From Pseudomonas lijiangensis (lineage in GTDB: Bacteria > Pseudomonadota > Gammaproteobacteria > Pseudomonadales > Pseudomonadaceae), in NCBI RefSeq assembly GCF_018968705.1, contig NZ_CP076668.1, positions 2,057,001 to 2,121,000 on the forward strand: DNA of 64,000 nucleotides, given 5' to 3'. Shown here piece by piece: positions 42,834-51,021 of this stretch (its first letter is position 1; each line of letters begins with the position of its first letter). The position numbers and the translations under genes were made by a program. The notes under the pieces are model-generated. The model had not been told where the DNA came from and did no database searches. It saw only the letters and a list, made by a program, of their open reading frames with translations.

Positions 42834-43397
42834 TCAGTGACCTGCCTGATCGAGAGTGAGCCTGACGCGACGTCCCAGCCGCTGGCTGAGCCATTCACGG
42901 CTGGCTTCGCGGTTTTCCTGACAGCGCTGCAAGGCGGTATCACGGGCAAAGCGCAGGGCAATATCCAGGCCGTCGCTGCGCGGGATGACCTGTACGGTTA
43001 CCTTGCCCAGTTCCGGCAACTCGAAGATGGCCTCCATGGGTTCCATTTCGTTGCTGGCCAGGTGTTCCTCGATCGGGTTGAGCAGGGAATCCCACAAGGC
43101 TTCGACCGGTGCCGGTGGCAACGAGGCATTGCCGCCATGCTTTTCCCCGTCGCGCCAGCCATCGCTCAGCCCTTGTGGCTGGTCATTGCCCAGCCAGAAG
43201 ACGTTGTCGTTGGACGCGGTCATCATCTGCTCGAAGAGTTCGCCTTCTTCCAGGGTTTCGTGAGGCACATGCTCGCCGCGCTCGTGCTTGATCGGCGTGG
43301 CGGTGTTCTCGCTGCTGCTGTTATTGCTGCTGCGCGGCTTGGGCGGCTCCTGCGGGCGAGGAGGCACGGGTTTGTGGGGCGCAGGCTTGGTGTTCAT
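42834..43397 (-). CDS. hrpP: HrpP, type III substrate-specificity switch (SctP)
   Basis: A 187-residue protein with a Pro-rich N terminus (HKPVPPRPQEPPKPRSS) and a C-terminal T3S4-like domain (IFELPELGKVTVQVIPRSDGLDIALRFA) ending LSQRLGRRVRLTL. It is the needle/pilus length and substrate-switch regulator that works with HrcU. Position between hrpO and hrcQ is conserved. It overlaps hrpO by 4 bases (ATGA). Confidence 0.9.
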   Translation of the reverse strand: MNTKPAPHKPVPPRPQEPPKPRSSNNSSSENTATPIKHERGEHVPHETLEEGELFEQMMTASNDNVFWLGNDQPQGLSDGWRDGEKHGGNASLPPAPVEALWDSLLNPIEEHLASNEMEPMEAIFELPELGKVTVQVIPRSDGLDIALRFARDTALQRCQENREASREWLSQRLGRRVRLTLDQAGH

Positions 43398-43858
43398 GAG
43401 GCCTCCCGAGCGAGATCCATCAGGTAGTCGAGTTTTTCAACATCACGCTGGCGTTTGCGCAGTTCCGTGTGGCTGTCGTCAGTCCACATTTTCTGCTGGC
43501 GATGTTCATGCTGCAGATTGCTCAGGTGCTTTTCGTTGCGCTCGATATGCCGGATGGTCTGACGTTCCTGTGCCAGCCAGTCATTCATTTCGCTCAGGGG
43601 CAGCGGGCGGTTCGAATGCCGCTCGCGCTGCTCGATGCGTGACTGCCGATAGGCCTGGTGCAGCGACTCAAGGTCCTGGGTCATCTGATGCAGACGGGTC
43701 TGCAACTCGTTGAGCACCTGGTTCTGGCGACGCCAGGCCTGTTCGGCCAGGGTCAGGCGATGGCGACGGATCGGCGCCAGGATATCCAGGGTTTCGCCAA
43801 GGCTGTTCATTTGCGGATCATTGGCCGAATCCAGCAGGTCAAGGTCATCGTGGGACAT
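43394..43858 (-). CDS. hrpO: HrpO, stalk protein (SctO)
   Basis: A 154-residue, charged, almost entirely coiled-coil protein (LAEQAWRRQNQVLNELQTRLHQMTQDLESL, residues about 38-67) of the YscO/FliJ type. It acts as the central stalk between the HrcN ATPase hexamer and the HrcV gate. It overlaps hrcN by 14 bases and hrpP by 4. Confidence 0.92.
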   Translation of the reverse strand: MSHDDLDLLDSANDPQMNSLGETLDILAPIRRHRLTLAEQAWRRQNQVLNELQTRLHQMTQDLESLHQAYRQSRIEQRERHSNRPLPLSEMNDWLAQERQTIRHIERNEKHLSNLQHEHRQQKMWTDDSHTELRKRQRDVEKLDYLMDLAREAS

Positions 43859-45200
43859 CAGCAGTTACCTGTATGAGGTGGTCCAGGGTGTCTTCCAGCG
43901 ACACCGGATCTCGTAGCGATTGCTGCAGAAAATCCATGATCTGATCGCGTGATTGCACAGCGAAGTCGGTCAATGGATCGTTCCCCTGTTGGTACTCACC
44001 CAGCTTGATCAACATTTCAACTTGCTGATAAGCAGCCAACAGTCTGCGTATCTGTGTGGCACCCTTGACCTGTTCGGTTCCCACCACATTGCTCATCGTT
44101 CGACTCAGGCTGGTGAGAATGTCCACGGCCGGGTAATGGCCGCGCTCTGCCAGGCGCCGCGAGAGCACGATATGGCCGTCCAGCAGGGAGCGAACTTCGT
44201 CGGCCACCGGGTCGTTCATCGAGTCCTGCTCGATCAGAACCGAATACAGGGCCGTGATGGCGCCGGTTTTGGTTCGCCCGGCGCGCTCCACCAGACGCGG
44301 CAGCAGGCTGTAGACCGACGGCGGCAGCCCGCCGCGACCGGCCGGCTCGCCACTGGCCAGGCCGATCTCCCGCTGGGCCCGTGCGAAACGGGTGAGGGAG
44401 TCGATGATCAGCAGGGTTGATTTGCCTTGCTGTCGGAAGCCTTCGGCGATGGTGGTGGCGGTGAAGGCGGCCCGGGCGCGCTCCATGCTGCTGCGGTCCG
44501 ACGTGGAGCAGACCAGCACGGTTCGCGAGCGCAGTTCTTCGTCCAGCTCGTGGTCGAGAAACTCGCGCAATTCACGTCCGCGCTCACCGATCAGACCGAA
44601 CACAATCGCCTCGCAAGGCGTATTGCGCGCCATCTCTGCCAGCAGTGTGGTCTTGCCGCAACCGGCACCGGCGAACAGCCCGACCCGCTGGCCTTCGCCA
44701 AGGGTCAGAAGCCCGTCGATGGCGCGCAGGCCGGTGGACAGCGGCGCTTCGATCCTGGGTCGCTCGGTGGCGGGCGGCGCATCGCGAATCACCGGCTGGG
44801 CACCCGCTGCGCCTGACAGGGCAAAGGCCGAAGGTCCGTCACCGCTGAGCGAGCGGCCGAAACCATCCAGCACCGAGCCCAGCAGGTATTCACCCACCAC
44901 CAGGCTATGGGGCTGGAACAGTGGCCGGACCGGCGCGCCGATGGCGATACCGTCCAGCGCCCCGAGGGCTGCGAGCAAGGTGTGTTGGCGGTCGAAGCCC
45001 ACGATTTCGGCCATGACTTCACTGCCGTCGGCCCTACGTATTTCGCACAGATCCCCGATACGGGCCTGAGGCATATGGCTGTGCAAGAGAATGCCTTTGA
45101 CACCGGCGATACGGCCCATGACCTCGACCGGTGCGCAGCGTTGCAGTCGCTCGCTGTGTTCCTGGCGCCAGCTGTCCAGAGGTGTCATGGTCGATTCCAT
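43845..45200 (-). CDS. hrcN: HrcN, type III secretion ATPase (SctN)
   Basis: A 451-residue FliI/YscN ATPase. Walker A is GLFAGAGCGKTTLL (residues about 165-178), Walker B is STLLIIDSLTRFA, and GERGRELREFLD and PSVYSLLPRLVERAG follow the family pattern. It unfolds substrates and releases chaperones at the export gate. ATG 45200 has GGAGG 10 bases upstream; a GTG at 45203 (7 bases) and ATG 45188 are alternatives. It overlaps hrpQ by 1 base or more. Confidence 0.96.
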   Translation of the reverse strand: MESTMTPLDSWRQEHSERLQRCAPVEVMGRIAGVKGILLHSHMPQARIGDLCEIRRADGSEVMAEIVGFDRQHTLLAALGALDGIAIGAPVRPLFQPHSLVVGEYLLGSVLDGFGRSLSGDGPSAFALSGAAGAQPVIRDAPPATERPRIEAPLSTGLRAIDGLLTLGEGQRVGLFAGAGCGKTTLLAEMARNTPCEAIVFGLIGERGRELREFLDHELDEELRSRTVLVCSTSDRSSMERARAAFTATTIAEGFRQQGKSTLLIIDSLTRFARAQREIGLASGEPAGRGGLPPSVYSLLPRLVERAGRTKTGAITALYSVLIEQDSMNDPVADEVRSLLDGHIVLSRRLAERGHYPAVDILTSLSRTMSNVVGTEQVKGATQIRRLLAAYQQVEMLIKLGEYQQGNDPLTDFAVQSRDQIMDFLQQSLRDPVSLEDTLDHLIQVTADVPR

Positions 45201-46186
45201 CACCAGCTCACCTCCACACGCCGCTCACCCTCGAACACCACTTTGTGTTCGTTGATGTCCACGAAGCGCACGCCATCGACTTCATCGCCCAGGAACAGGC
45301 GTCGGCCATCGCTGGTCAGGACACTGGCCAGGCGTGTATTGCTGATCTGAATGATGGTGAAGGGCAGTTCGGCGGTGGCGGCGGGCAGGGCGTTGAGCAC
45401 TTGCAGCGGGCTTTTGTACTGGCGATCGAAGTGCAACAGCATGCGCGAGGTGGATTGCAGCAGGTCGTCTTCGTCGAAAGGGCCGTGCAGGAAAATCTTT
45501 CCTTCTTCTTCGGCCAGGGTGATGCGCTTTTGCAGTTCGCGTTCTTCGAGCATCTTGGTGAGGACTTTCTTGACCTCGGTCGCATCCTTGAGCTCGATTT
45601 TGGAGGGCTTGATCGGCGCGGGTGGTGCAGGCTCCTGCTGATTGACCAGCCAGAACAACGCGCCCAGAAAGACCACCAGTGAACCGGCCAGCAGTAAAGG
45701 CCCGAGCAGTGAACGCGGTGTCCGCTTGAGTGCAGGTGCTTCACGCTCGGCCACAAGCTCCTCGGGTTCCGGCTCCGGTTCGGGGCTGTATGCCTGTTCG
45801 AGCTCCGGGTCGTTGAGGGCCTGTGCAAAGTCCCGCGCAGAAGTCTGAGGTTGTTCTTCGTCCTCTTCGGCCGGCCATTCGGTGTTGGCGCTGAGCACCG
45901 ACAACCACACGCCATTGAGGGCAAAGGGCGTGCCCGGCTCAAGCTGGGTGATGCCCTCGATCTTGTGGCCCTCGCTGTCGGTGACGGCGCCTTCGCTGCT
46001 GGCCAGGGACCAGGTGCTGTCCACCAGCCGCAGCATGCAGTGGCTGTCCTTGATGCCGGGGTCGTACAGCGCAAGGTCTGCGCCGCTGGATGAGCCGATG
46101 CTCCATTGATCGCCGTTCAAGGGCAGTGCCGCGCCCCGATGCAGGCCGGTCAGTACCCGTAATTCGTAGTGTTTCTTGGTTTCCAT
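45200..46186 (-). CDS. hrpQ: HrpQ, inner-membrane ring protein (SctD)
   Basis: A 328-residue protein. It has an N-terminal FHA-like cytoplasmic domain (YELRVLTGLHRGAALPLNGDQWSIGSSSGADLAL), an acidic linker (EPEPEPEEL), a single transmembrane helix (LLGPLLLAGSLVVFLGALFWLV, residues about 160-181) and a periplasmic ring domain. It forms the inner ring with HrcJ. It lies 10 bases after hrcV. Confidence 0.92.
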   Translation of the reverse strand: METKKHYELRVLTGLHRGAALPLNGDQWSIGSSSGADLALYDPGIKDSHCMLRLVDSTWSLASSEGAVTDSEGHKIEGITQLEPGTPFALNGVWLSVLSANTEWPAEEDEEQPQTSARDFAQALNDPELEQAYSPEPEPEPEELVAEREAPALKRTPRSLLGPLLLAGSLVVFLGALFWLVNQQEPAPPAPIKPSKIELKDATEVKKVLTKMLEERELQKRITLAEEEGKIFLHGPFDEDDLLQSTSRMLLHFDRQYKSPLQVLNALPAATAELPFTIIQISNTRLASVLTSDGRRLFLGDEVDGVRFVDINEHKVVFEGERRVEVSW

Positions 46187-46196
46187 GGGGACTCCA

Positions 46197-48302
46197 TCAG
46201 GCCATCAGGGCTTGTGCTTCATCCAGGTCGATGCGACCCAGAACCTTGACTTGCACCGTGGATAACAACTCGGCGAAAGACAGCACGGGTACGTGGTTGA
46301 ATTCTTCTGCCAGCAGGCTGTGCAAGGGGCTGCGCAGGTCCTGGGCAACCAGCAATACAGCCTTGGGACTGGATGGCGGGTTCGATTGCAGGGCAAAGGC
46401 TTCGCGCAACTGTTCCAGCAGCGCACTGCCCAGCTCGGGTTCGAGGGCAAAATAGGATTCGTTCTGGGTCTGGCGCAGGGCATCGCGCAGCAATACTTCC
46501 GTTTCCGGCGTCACCAGCCAGGTATTGAGGGTGTTTTCTTCGCTGTGCTGATGGCAGATCTGTGCCTTCAGGGCGATGCGGACATAGTCGGTCAGGGCAT
46601 TGAGGTCGCGTTCATGCTGGCCTTGTTCGATCAGGGTTTCGGCAATCGGCCTGACCGAGCGCAACGAAACCAGTTCGGCAGAAAGACGTTGCAACACAGC
46701 AGCAAACCGCGCCAGAGGCAAGGTACGTTGCAGCTCCTGGGCCAGTTCCGGTTGTTCGGACTCCAGCCAGCTGAGGATCGCCTTGCTTTCCTGAAGACCG
46801 ATGAATTGCGGGCCGGTGGCCTGGAAGGCGCGGCTCATGCGTTCAAGGATCAGCTCATGAGGCCGTATGCCGACGATGTCCTCGTCTTCGAACAGCGGAT
46901 CGTTCGCATCGACCCACATCCATTGGGCTTCGTCGCGATCAATACGTCCGGGGTAACCGGCCTGATCTTCCTCCACATCGCGGATATCGACGGCCACGTG
47001 GGTCAGGGAAATGGTGGCGCGTACAAAAGGCACTTCATAAACGCAGAAGCGGAATTCGTCGATTTCGCAACTTTCCACGAACTCGATATCGAAGGAGGGC
47101 AGCGTCAGGCCGAAGTTGTGAACCAGTGTGTTGCGACGCTGGCGAATGCCTTGAATCAGCATGTCGAGCTCCATCAAACCCTGATGGCTGGGGTGAAACT
47201 GCAGCAGGTAGGCCCGCGACGGGTTGAAACGGCGGATATCCTCGCGACCATTGAGTTCAGGCGCGGCATTGCGGGCGGAGCCGACCTGATCCTGGTAAAG
47301 CTCTTTCTGACGAATGCGCCACAACTGAATCAGGCCGCTGAACAGGCAAAGCGCGCTGATGCACGCAAAAACAAAGGTCGGCATTCCCGGAATCAGGCCG
47401 AACCCCATCATCCCGATGGAGGCGAATACCCAGGCTTTTGGCTGGCTGGTGAGCTGTTCGGCGATTTCGTGACCGATGTTGGCATCGGCGGTCTGACTGT
47501 CCGGGGCCACGCGGGTGATGATCATGCCCGCGGTCAGGGAGATCAGCAGCGCGGGGATCTGGGCGATCAGGCCGTCACCGATGGTCAGCACCGAATACAG
47601 GTGCATGGCGTCACCGGCTTCCATGCCGTGCTGCATCACGCCGATGGAAAAACCACCGATCAGGTTGATGAACACGATCACCAGGCCGGCGATGGCATCA
47701 CCCTTCACGAACTTCATCGCGCCGTCCATGGCACCGAACAGCTGGCTTTCCTTGGATAGCTGCTCACGGCGATGCCGGGCTTCGCGCACGTTGATCAGGT
47801 TGGCCCGCAGGTCGCTGTCGATGGACATCTGCTTGCCGGGCATTGCGTCCAGGGTGAAGCGTGCCGCCACTTCCGCAACCCGCTCCGAGCCCTTGGTGAT
47901 GACCAGAAAGTTGACGATGGTCAGGATCAGGAAGATCACCAGACCCACCGCCAGGTTGCCGCCAACCACGAAGCTGCCGAATGCTTCGACGATATGGCCG
48001 GCATCCTGTTGCAGCAGAATCAGGCGGGTGGTGGCAATCGACAAGGCCAGGCGAAACATGGTGGTCAGCAGCAAGACTGCCGGGAAGGTCGAGAACGCCA
48101 GCGGGCGCGGCAGGTACATCGCCAGTACGATAAGCAATGACGAAATACAGATGTTCAGGGCGATCAGCACGTCCACCAGTGCGGTGGGCAAGGGCAGGAT
48201 CATCATGAACACGATGGCCATGACCATGATCGCGCCGACGATTTCCGTACGCTTCATCACGGCCAGCGCGAGGCTGTTCAGTGCATGGATGATGCGGATC
48301 AT
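46197..48302 (-). CDS. hrcV: HrcV, major export apparatus protein (SctV)
   Basis: A 701-residue FlhA/YscV protein. It has about eight N-terminal membrane segments with PTALVDVLIALNICISSLLIVLAMYL, the FHIPEP-like loop, here RFTLDAMPGKQMSIDSDL, and INLIGGFSIGVMQHGME. A large C-terminal cytoplasmic nonamer domain docks chaperone-effector complexes. It starts on an ATGA overlap with hrpJ. Confidence 0.96.
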   Translation of the reverse strand: MIRIIHALNSLALAVMKRTEIVGAIMVMAIVFMMILPLPTALVDVLIALNICISSLLIVLAMYLPRPLAFSTFPAVLLLTTMFRLALSIATTRLILLQQDAGHIVEAFGSFVVGGNLAVGLVIFLILTIVNFLVITKGSERVAEVAARFTLDAMPGKQMSIDSDLRANLINVREARHRREQLSKESQLFGAMDGAMKFVKGDAIAGLVIVFINLIGGFSIGVMQHGMEAGDAMHLYSVLTIGDGLIAQIPALLISLTAGMIITRVAPDSQTADANIGHEIAEQLTSQPKAWVFASIGMMGFGLIPGMPTFVFACISALCLFSGLIQLWRIRQKELYQDQVGSARNAAPELNGREDIRRFNPSRAYLLQFHPSHQGLMELDMLIQGIRQRRNTLVHNFGLTLPSFDIEFVESCEIDEFRFCVYEVPFVRATISLTHVAVDIRDVEEDQAGYPGRIDRDEAQWMWVDANDPLFEDEDIVGIRPHELILERMSRAFQATGPQFIGLQESKAILSWLESEQPELAQELQRTLPLARFAAVLQRLSAELVSLRSVRPIAETLIEQGQHERDLNALTDYVRIALKAQICHQHSEENTLNTWLVTPETEVLLRDALRQTQNESYFALEPELGSALLEQLREAFALQSNPPSSPKAVLLVAQDLRSPLHSLLAEEFNHVPVLSFAELLSTVQVKVLGRIDLDEAQALMA

Positions 48303-49414
48303 TGGATGGCTCTCCCGGCATCTTCAATGCCCATGGCCTTGCGTTCCTGGCGAGACAATTCATCCATCAGGCCCTGCAACAGGCGCAGGCCGTTCTGGCG
48401 GGTCTTGAGGTCCTTCCATAACGGCAGGGGCAGGTTTTGCAGCAACGGATACAGGCCGTTGAAGAACAGCGGTTGCAGGTTGGGCGTGCGGCCAATGGTT
48501 TCCTCGGCCAGCAGCGTCAGGTCGCGGGCGAAGAAGCCGTTGCCGCAGAAACGCAGTACCCGTTTGCTCATGCCCAGTGCGGTCATGGCGCTGTCGGGAG
48601 ATTTCCTGGCCAGGCGCTCAAGCAGCGCCAGGCAGGTTTTCAGCAGGTTGTTCAACTGGCCGCTGGCGCCCAGGCCACGCAGCATCGAGCGCAGTACGCC
48701 GCCCGGCAGTGAAGGGGCGAGGGCGGCAATGTCATCGGCCAGCGCCCGTTGCAGGGTGCGCAGACCGCGGGCGAACTGATCTTCATTGAAGCGTTCGAGC
48801 AAGGCTTCCAGCAGAGTGGCCAGCGGCTGCTGGCCAACGATTGCCTTGTAATAGAGCTGACGCATCAGGCTGCGTTGCTGCGGGTCGCTGCTGAACAGGG
48901 CAATGGCGCTGGCGGTATTCAGACCGGCGCGAATCTTGTCGCCGTGGGTCAGGCGCAGCTCTTCAAGCATGCTCTGAGCCTGGTCGTGGCTGCTTTCGCT
49001 GCCTTCGGCAACGGACAGGCGCACCACCTGCTGCAACAGAATGTCGGCCCGCGCCGGGTCGTTGTCCGCCATCTTCAGCAGGTCAGGCATCGAACTGCCT
49101 TGCTGCATCATCTGGATCTGCATGCGCCTGGCCTGCTGCTCCAGGGTTGGCTGCTCGCTGTTATCGAGCAGGCGGTACATCTCGGCCAGCTTCTCGATGC
49201 GCTCGATACGTTGCGAACTGCCGGATTCGCGAACGTGTCGCTCGTCCAGTCCCTTGCTGTGGCGCTCCACACTTTCGCTGAACTTCATCGCCACTTCTTC
49301 CATGGAATCGAGCAATGGATTCTTGGGGGCGAACGACTTTGTTTCCGCAACAGGTGGGCGAGGGAGCGGCTCCAGGTCAGCAGGCCGCATATCTGGGAAG
49401 GAGTTGATTTTCAT
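48299..49414 (-). CDS. hrpJ: HrpJ, type III gatekeeper (SctW)
   Basis: A 371-residue soluble protein of the HrpJ/YopN-TyeA family (EKLAEMYRLLDNSEQPTLEQQARRMQIQ; LRLTHGDKIRAGLNTASAIALF). It controls the order of secretion of translocators and effectors and is itself secreted. It is the first gene of the hrpJ operon; ATG 49414 lies 34 bases after the hrp box, and the longer frame to 49546 would run through that promoter. Confidence 0.93.
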   Translation of the reverse strand: MKINSFPDMRPADLEPLPRPPVAETKSFAPKNPLLDSMEEVAMKFSESVERHSKGLDERHVRESGSSQRIERIEKLAEMYRLLDNSEQPTLEQQARRMQIQMMQQGSSMPDLLKMADNDPARADILLQQVVRLSVAEGSESSHDQAQSMLEELRLTHGDKIRAGLNTASAIALFSSDPQQRSLMRQLYYKAIVGQQPLATLLEALLERFNEDQFARGLRTLQRALADDIAALAPSLPGGVLRSMLRGLGASGQLNNLLKTCLALLERLARKSPDSAMTALGMSKRVLRFCGNGFFARDLTLLAEETIGRTPNLQPLFFNGLYPLLQNLPLPLWKDLKTRQNGLRLLQGLMDELSRQERKAMGIEDAGRAIQ

Positions 49415-49447
49415 GGGCTGCGCTATCGCCTCGGAACATGTGTTTCC

Positions 49448-49475
49448 TGAGTGGCGTTTAAGCGCAACCGGTTCC
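49448..49475 (-). promoter_or_regulatory. hrp box (HrpL promoter) for the hrpJ-hrcU run
   Basis: On the minus strand GGAACC (49475-49470), a 15-base spacer and CCACTCA (49454-49448), 34 bases before hrpJ. No further hrp box was found before hrcU, so it may drive all eleven genes. Confidence 0.93.
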
Positions 49476-49607
49476 TGCAATCCGGTGTTTTGAATGCTGT
49501 GCCAGTTCTTGCACAGCCTTTGTGTCGGGAATGCAACAAATGGCACAAAACACCCTTTTTCGCGCCTATAAATCCTTATAAAACAATAACTTGAAAATAT
49601 TAAATAG

Positions 49608-49624
49608 TTGGTACGTTCGCTGCT
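49608..49624 (+). promoter_or_regulatory. Sigma-54 promoter of hrpL
   Basis: TTGGTAC-GTTCG-CTGCT: the GG (49610-49611) and GC (49622-49623) are exactly 10 bases apart, as required for the -24/-12 elements (consensus TGGCAC-N5-TTGCW). It lies 55 bases upstream of the hrpL start, matching activation by HrpS and RpoN. Confidence 0.72.
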
Positions 49625-49678
49625 CTCCCTATCTGGCCACTACTGGCAAAAGTTACGTATGGATATGGAGATACAACC

Positions 49679-50233
49679 GTGGAAGTCAAAGGCATGCAGC
49701 GCGAAGGGAAAGTCATTGGTGTTATCGCACTGGACTTGGGTGGCCTTGCTAAAAGCAGCGAGAAAAAGCTGCGGGGTTTCATCGCTAAACGTGTATTCAA
49801 TCAGGCGGATGTCGATGACCTGATGCAGATGACGTATCTGGAAGCCTGGCGCAACCAGCACAAATACCTGGGCACCTCCCGGCCTGAAACCTGGTTGTTC
49901 GGGATTGCAGCCAATCTGGTGAGGAACCATTTCAAGACCTTCTATAACCAGCCTCAGTGCATGGAGCTGACCGACTCCGAACTGGAAAACCTGGAACATG
50001 GCCATGACCCGAGCCTGGTCAGCGATTTTCAGCGCACCCTGGGCCGGACCCTCGAAGCCATCGAAGAACTCTCGGTGGACATGCGCACCGTCATTCAACT
50101 GGTGGTCGACTCGGACATCAGCTACCAGGATGCCGCGCGTCATCTGGATATCCCGATTGGCACCATCCGCTCACGATTGGCTCGTGCCCGTGGACAGCTC
50201 AAATCCAGCGTTTATTCCAAGGAGATTCACTGA
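49679..50233 (+). CDS. hrpL: HrpL, ECF sigma factor of the type III regulon
   Basis: A 184-residue ECF sigma factor: region 2 KRVFNQADVDDLMQMTYLEAWRN (residues about 37-59) and RPETWLFGIAANLVRNHFK, region 4 DISYQDAARHLDIPIGTIRSRLARARGQL. It recognises the hrp boxes of this window. GTG 49679 has GGAG 8 bases upstream and is preferred; ATG 49694 is an alternative. Its stop shares a TGATG overlap with the acetyltransferase gene, which is thereby part of the same transcript. Confidence 0.94.
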   Translation: MEVKGMQREGKVIGVIALDLGGLAKSSEKKLRGFIAKRVFNQADVDDLMQMTYLEAWRNQHKYLGTSRPETWLFGIAANLVRNHFKTFYNQPQCMELTDSELENLEHGHDPSLVSDFQRTLGRTLEAIEELSVDMRTVIQLVVDSDISYQDAARHLDIPIGTIRSRLARARGQLKSSVYSKEIH

Positions 50234-50814
50234 TGAACAGTTTTGTCCCTAACCCCGAGCTGCCACGTCTGCCACGCGGTATTCGCGAGTTCACTGAAGA
50301 CGACCTCGAAGCGATGATGAACATCTTCAATGAAACGGCGGGCAGTGGCGCCAACTCGCCGGTTACCCGGCCGATGACCTACGAAGAAGTGAAGTTCTAC
50401 GTCAACCTCTACAAGCGTGATGGCTTGCCGGTCTACGTTTACGAGCGTCGCGGCGAAGTCCTGGGCTGGCTGTCGATCAACCGCTTCAGTTGGGGAACCC
50501 AGGCCTGCTACAGAACCGGGGAAACGGCCATCTACGTGCGCGGCGACCATTTCGGCAGTGGTATTGGCGTCCTGCTCTGCAAGGCGACGGTCATTCTGGG
50601 TCAGCAGGCCGGGCTCGAAAACCTGGTGGCCTGGATCATGGCGGCCAACACCCCGAGCCAGAAGATCGTCACGGCGGTGGGTGCGCACCTGTGGGCCCGC
50701 TTGCCCAATATCGCCCGCTTCGGTGAGCAACGTTCCGATGTTCTGCTGTTTGGCCTGCCATTGGGGCAGTCGTTGAACGTGCCGGTGCGGATCAATGTTT
50801 CGGAGGCTGTCTGA
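50233..50814 (+). CDS. GNAT-family N-acetyltransferase coupled to hrpL
   Basis: A 193-residue GNAT protein similar in layout to phosphinothricin/aminoacid N-acetyltransferases: IREFTEDDLEAMMNIFNE, VYVYERRGEVLGWLSINRF, YRTGETAIYVRGDHFGSGIGVLL and a C-terminal ANTPSQKIVTAVGAHLWARLPNIARF. The acetyl-CoA loop (GDHFGSGIG) departs from the usual RGxG(I/L)G. Its ATG overlaps the hrpL stop by 1 base, so it is controlled with the type III system. A pat gene in this position, together with aldH, has been linked to virulence in P. cichorii. Substrate unknown. Confidence 0.82.
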   Translation: MNSFVPNPELPRLPRGIREFTEDDLEAMMNIFNETAGSGANSPVTRPMTYEEVKFYVNLYKRDGLPVYVYERRGEVLGWLSINRFSWGTQACYRTGETAIYVRGDHFGSGIGVLLCKATVILGQQAGLENLVAWIMAANTPSQKIVTAVGAHLWARLPNIARFGEQRSDVLLFGLPLGQSLNVPVRINVSEAV

Positions 50815-50967
50815 TTCGCCAGCGTTGGAAAAAGGGTATGCACTGGTTGAAGGTGCATACCGTGTTATCTACCGCACGACCGTATTGACGGTCGATGCGG
50901 TGCTGATTCCGGCCAGGACCGGCACACGGTCCTGGCAATCCGGCACAAGGTCACTGTTTTGGATTGC

Positions 50968-51010
50968 AAAAAAAACGGCGCAGCCTTTTCAGGCCGCGCC
51001 GCTGTTTTTT
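50968..51010. terminator. Bidirectional terminator between hrpL unit and aldehyde dehydrogenase
   Basis: Stem CGGCGC-A-GCC with GGC-C-GCGCCG (50976-51001), one mismatch, a 6-base loop, an A-run on the left (50968-50975) and a T-run on the right (51005-51010). It serves converging transcripts from both sides. Confidence 0.92.
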
Positions 51011-51021
51011 GTGGCTACCGA

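Noticed and set aside
49541..49558. TGGCAC near 49541 as the sigma-54 promoter of hrpL
   Set aside because: The -24 part is perfect but the -12 position reads CC instead of GC; the site at 49608-49624 has both elements at exact spacing.
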